A stretch of DNA of 6,383 bases, from positions 1-6,383 of the forward strand of contig JAQGJF010001060.1 in assembly GCA_028290765.1 (NCBI GenBank), given 5' to 3'. Under the pieces are notes generated by a model that saw only the letters and a list, made by a program, of their open reading frames with translations, made no database searches and was not told the DNA's origin. Source of the DNA: Tardiphaga sp. GTDB taxonomy: Bacteria; Pseudomonadota; Alphaproteobacteria; Rhizobiales; Xanthobacteraceae. A program made the translations under genes and the position numbers. The stretch's first letter is position 1, and each line of letters opens with the position of its first letter. Positions 5,220 through 6,383 of this stretch are shown here, one piece after another.

Positions 5220-6383
5220 ATGAACAATGCCTTCTTCTCGGACCTCCTGACGTCGATATCGGAGCGCGGCCGTACTCTGCTGCGGCGCGGCGGGTCATCG
5301 GACGCCAGGCAGACGGCGTCGGAACTGATCGAATTGTGCGAGGCGCTGTTGTCCGGCCGCGGCGAGGCGTCCGGCACCGCGATGGCACGCGAGGTGCTGG
5401 ATCGCTACCAGCATCTCGATGAGGCCGGCCGCGTCACGTTTTTCGAAACGCTGGCGCGTCATTATGGGCCGGATCAATCAAGGCTGATGCAGGCGATCGA
5501 GAGCTGGCGTGCGGCGCCCACCGAAGACGGCGCCAGCGATCTTCACTTCGCCTCGGAGCCGCGGCGCCAGGAACTGTTCCGCCGATTGAACCGCGCTCCC
5601 GGCGCAACCAGCGAATTGGTGGCGATGCGGGCCGATCTCCTGAATGTGAAGAGCGGCCACAAGGATCTTGTTGCGCTCGATCGCGACGTCGTACATTTGC
5701 TTTCCTCATGGTTCAATCGGGGGTTTCTGGTGCTGCGCAGGATCGACTGGTCGACCCCCGCCATCATTCTGGAAAAAGTCATCCGCTACGAAGCGGTGCA
5801 TGAAATTCACGACTGGAACGATCTGCGCCGCCGCATCGATCCGGTCGACCGTCGCTGCTACGCGTTCTTTCACCCGGCGCTGGTCGACGAGCCGTTGATC
5901 TTCGTCGAAGTGGCGCTGACCGAAACGATTCCCGGCGCCATCGCGCCGCTGCTGGCCGAGGACCGCCAGCCGGTGCCGATCGAGCGCGCCCGCACCGCGG
6001 TGTTCTATTCGATCTCCAATTGCCAGCGCGGGCTCGGCGGCATCTCGTTCGGCAATTTCCTGATCAAGCAGGTGGTCGAGGAGTTGCGCCGCGAACTGCC
6101 GAAGCTGGAAAATTTCGTGACACTGTCGCCGGTCCCCGGCTTCCTGCAGTGGATGAAGAGCACGCCCTATTTGCCGGTGTCCGAAGAGGAGCGGCCGCTG
6201 CTCAAGCATCTCGACGATCCGGACTGGGTCGACGATCCGGAACTGGTCGCGCAACTGCGTCCGGTGATCGAACCGCTGGCGGCGTATTATTTCCTCAAGG
6301 CCAAGACCCCCAAGGGCCGCATGATCGATTCGGTGGCGCGGTTTCACCTCGGCAACGGCGCGCGGCTGGAACGGATCGACTGG
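5220..6383 (+). CDS. matA: malonyl-CoA decarboxylase, 3'-truncated by window edge
   Basis: Converts malonyl-CoA to acetyl-CoA and CO2; in rhizobia the homologue MatA works in malonate use. From ATG at 5220, 388 codons are open to the window end with no stop; family members run to roughly 450-490 residues, so about 60-100 are missing. The N-terminal part (to about residue 150) is the helical MCD_N-type domain. The catalytic acetyltransferase-like domain follows, with FYSISNCQRGLGGISFGNFL (from residue 262), LSPVPGF with Ser303, matching human Ser329, and RFHLGNGA with His376, matching human His423. These two form the family's catalytic pair. The last visible residues, ERIDW, match the conserved ending WRINW of that block. 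No targeting peptide is expected in bacteria. It follows marR on the same strand, but a palindrome and a 133-base leader argue for separate expression. No malonyl-CoA synthetase or malonate carrier is in view, so the symbol rests on enzyme identity only. Confidence 0.95.
   Translation, partial: MNNAFFSDLLTSISERGRTLLRRGGSSDARQTASELIELCEALLSGRGEASGTAMAREVLDRYQHLDEAGRVTFFETLARHYGPDQSRLMQAIESWRAAPTEDGASDLHFASEPRRQELFRRLNRAPGATSELVAMRADLLNVKSGHKDLVALDRDVVHLLSSWFNRGFLVLRRIDWSTPAIILEKVIRYEAVHEIHDWNDLRRRIDPVDRRCYAFFHPALVDEPLIFVEVALTETIPGAIAPLLAEDRQPVPIERARTAVFYSISNCQRGLGGISFGNFLIKQVVEELRRELPKLENFVTLSPVPGFLQWMKSTPYLPVSEEERPLLKHLDDPDWVDDPELVAQLRPVIEPLAAYYFLKAKTPKGRMIDSVARFHLGNGARLERIDW

Noticed and set aside
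5706..6347. Open frame on the - strand (213 codons) opposite the malonyl-CoA decarboxylase gene
   Set aside because: Antisense to conserved catalytic motifs of malonyl-CoA decarboxylase; no domain or start signal of its own.

Overview
The window looks like chromosomal DNA from a high-GC alphaproteobacterium, most likely Bradyrhizobium or a near relative such as Rhodopseudomonas or Afipia. The evidence is the codon use, the protein families present, and three intergenic palindromic repeats of the kind I recall from those genomes. No database search was possible, so the genus is an inference.

Layout, left to right. (1) The 3' two-thirds of an acyl-CoA synthetase gene, + strand, cut by the window start just inside its ATP-binding P-loop. 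(2) A 142-base gap filled mostly by a ~90-base palindrome. (3) An octopine/nopaline (opine) dehydrogenase-family gene overlapping by 4 bases a 3-hydroxyacyl-CoA dehydrogenase-fold gene, both + strand and clearly translationally coupled. (4) A convergent gap holding a second palindrome. (5) On the - strand, a gene that can be aligned with NicX, the 2,5-dihydroxypyridine 5,6-dioxygenase of nicotinate degradation, with the residues I remember as metal ligands and acid/base histidines all present. (6) A 114-base divergent promoter region with a short AT-rich palindrome and 11-base direct repeats. (7) A MarR-family regulator gene, + strand, whose stop codon lies inside a third palindrome. (8) A malonyl-CoA decarboxylase gene, + strand, running off the right edge before its stop; it is a real gene with 388 codons visible.

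Working model (inference): genes 1-5 plus the MarR regulator form a catabolic locus. The NicX-like enzyme would open an electron-rich, probably nitrogen-containing ring. The two Rossmann dehydrogenases would oxidise or reduce pathway intermediates, the acyl-CoA synthetase would activate an acid product, and the divergently transcribed MarR protein would repress until its ligand appears. NicR, the regulator of nicotinate genes in Pseudomonas putida, is also a MarR protein. The other nicotinate genes (hydroxylases, deformylase, amidase, maleate isomerase) are not in view, so the substrate is unknown. An opine-dehydrogenase homologue coupled to a hydroxyacyl-CoA dehydrogenase homologue next to a NicX homologue is not a pathway I recognise, and it is the best candidate here for an undescribed system. 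The malonyl-CoA decarboxylase gene is separated by a palindrome and its own leader, and is probably an independent unit.
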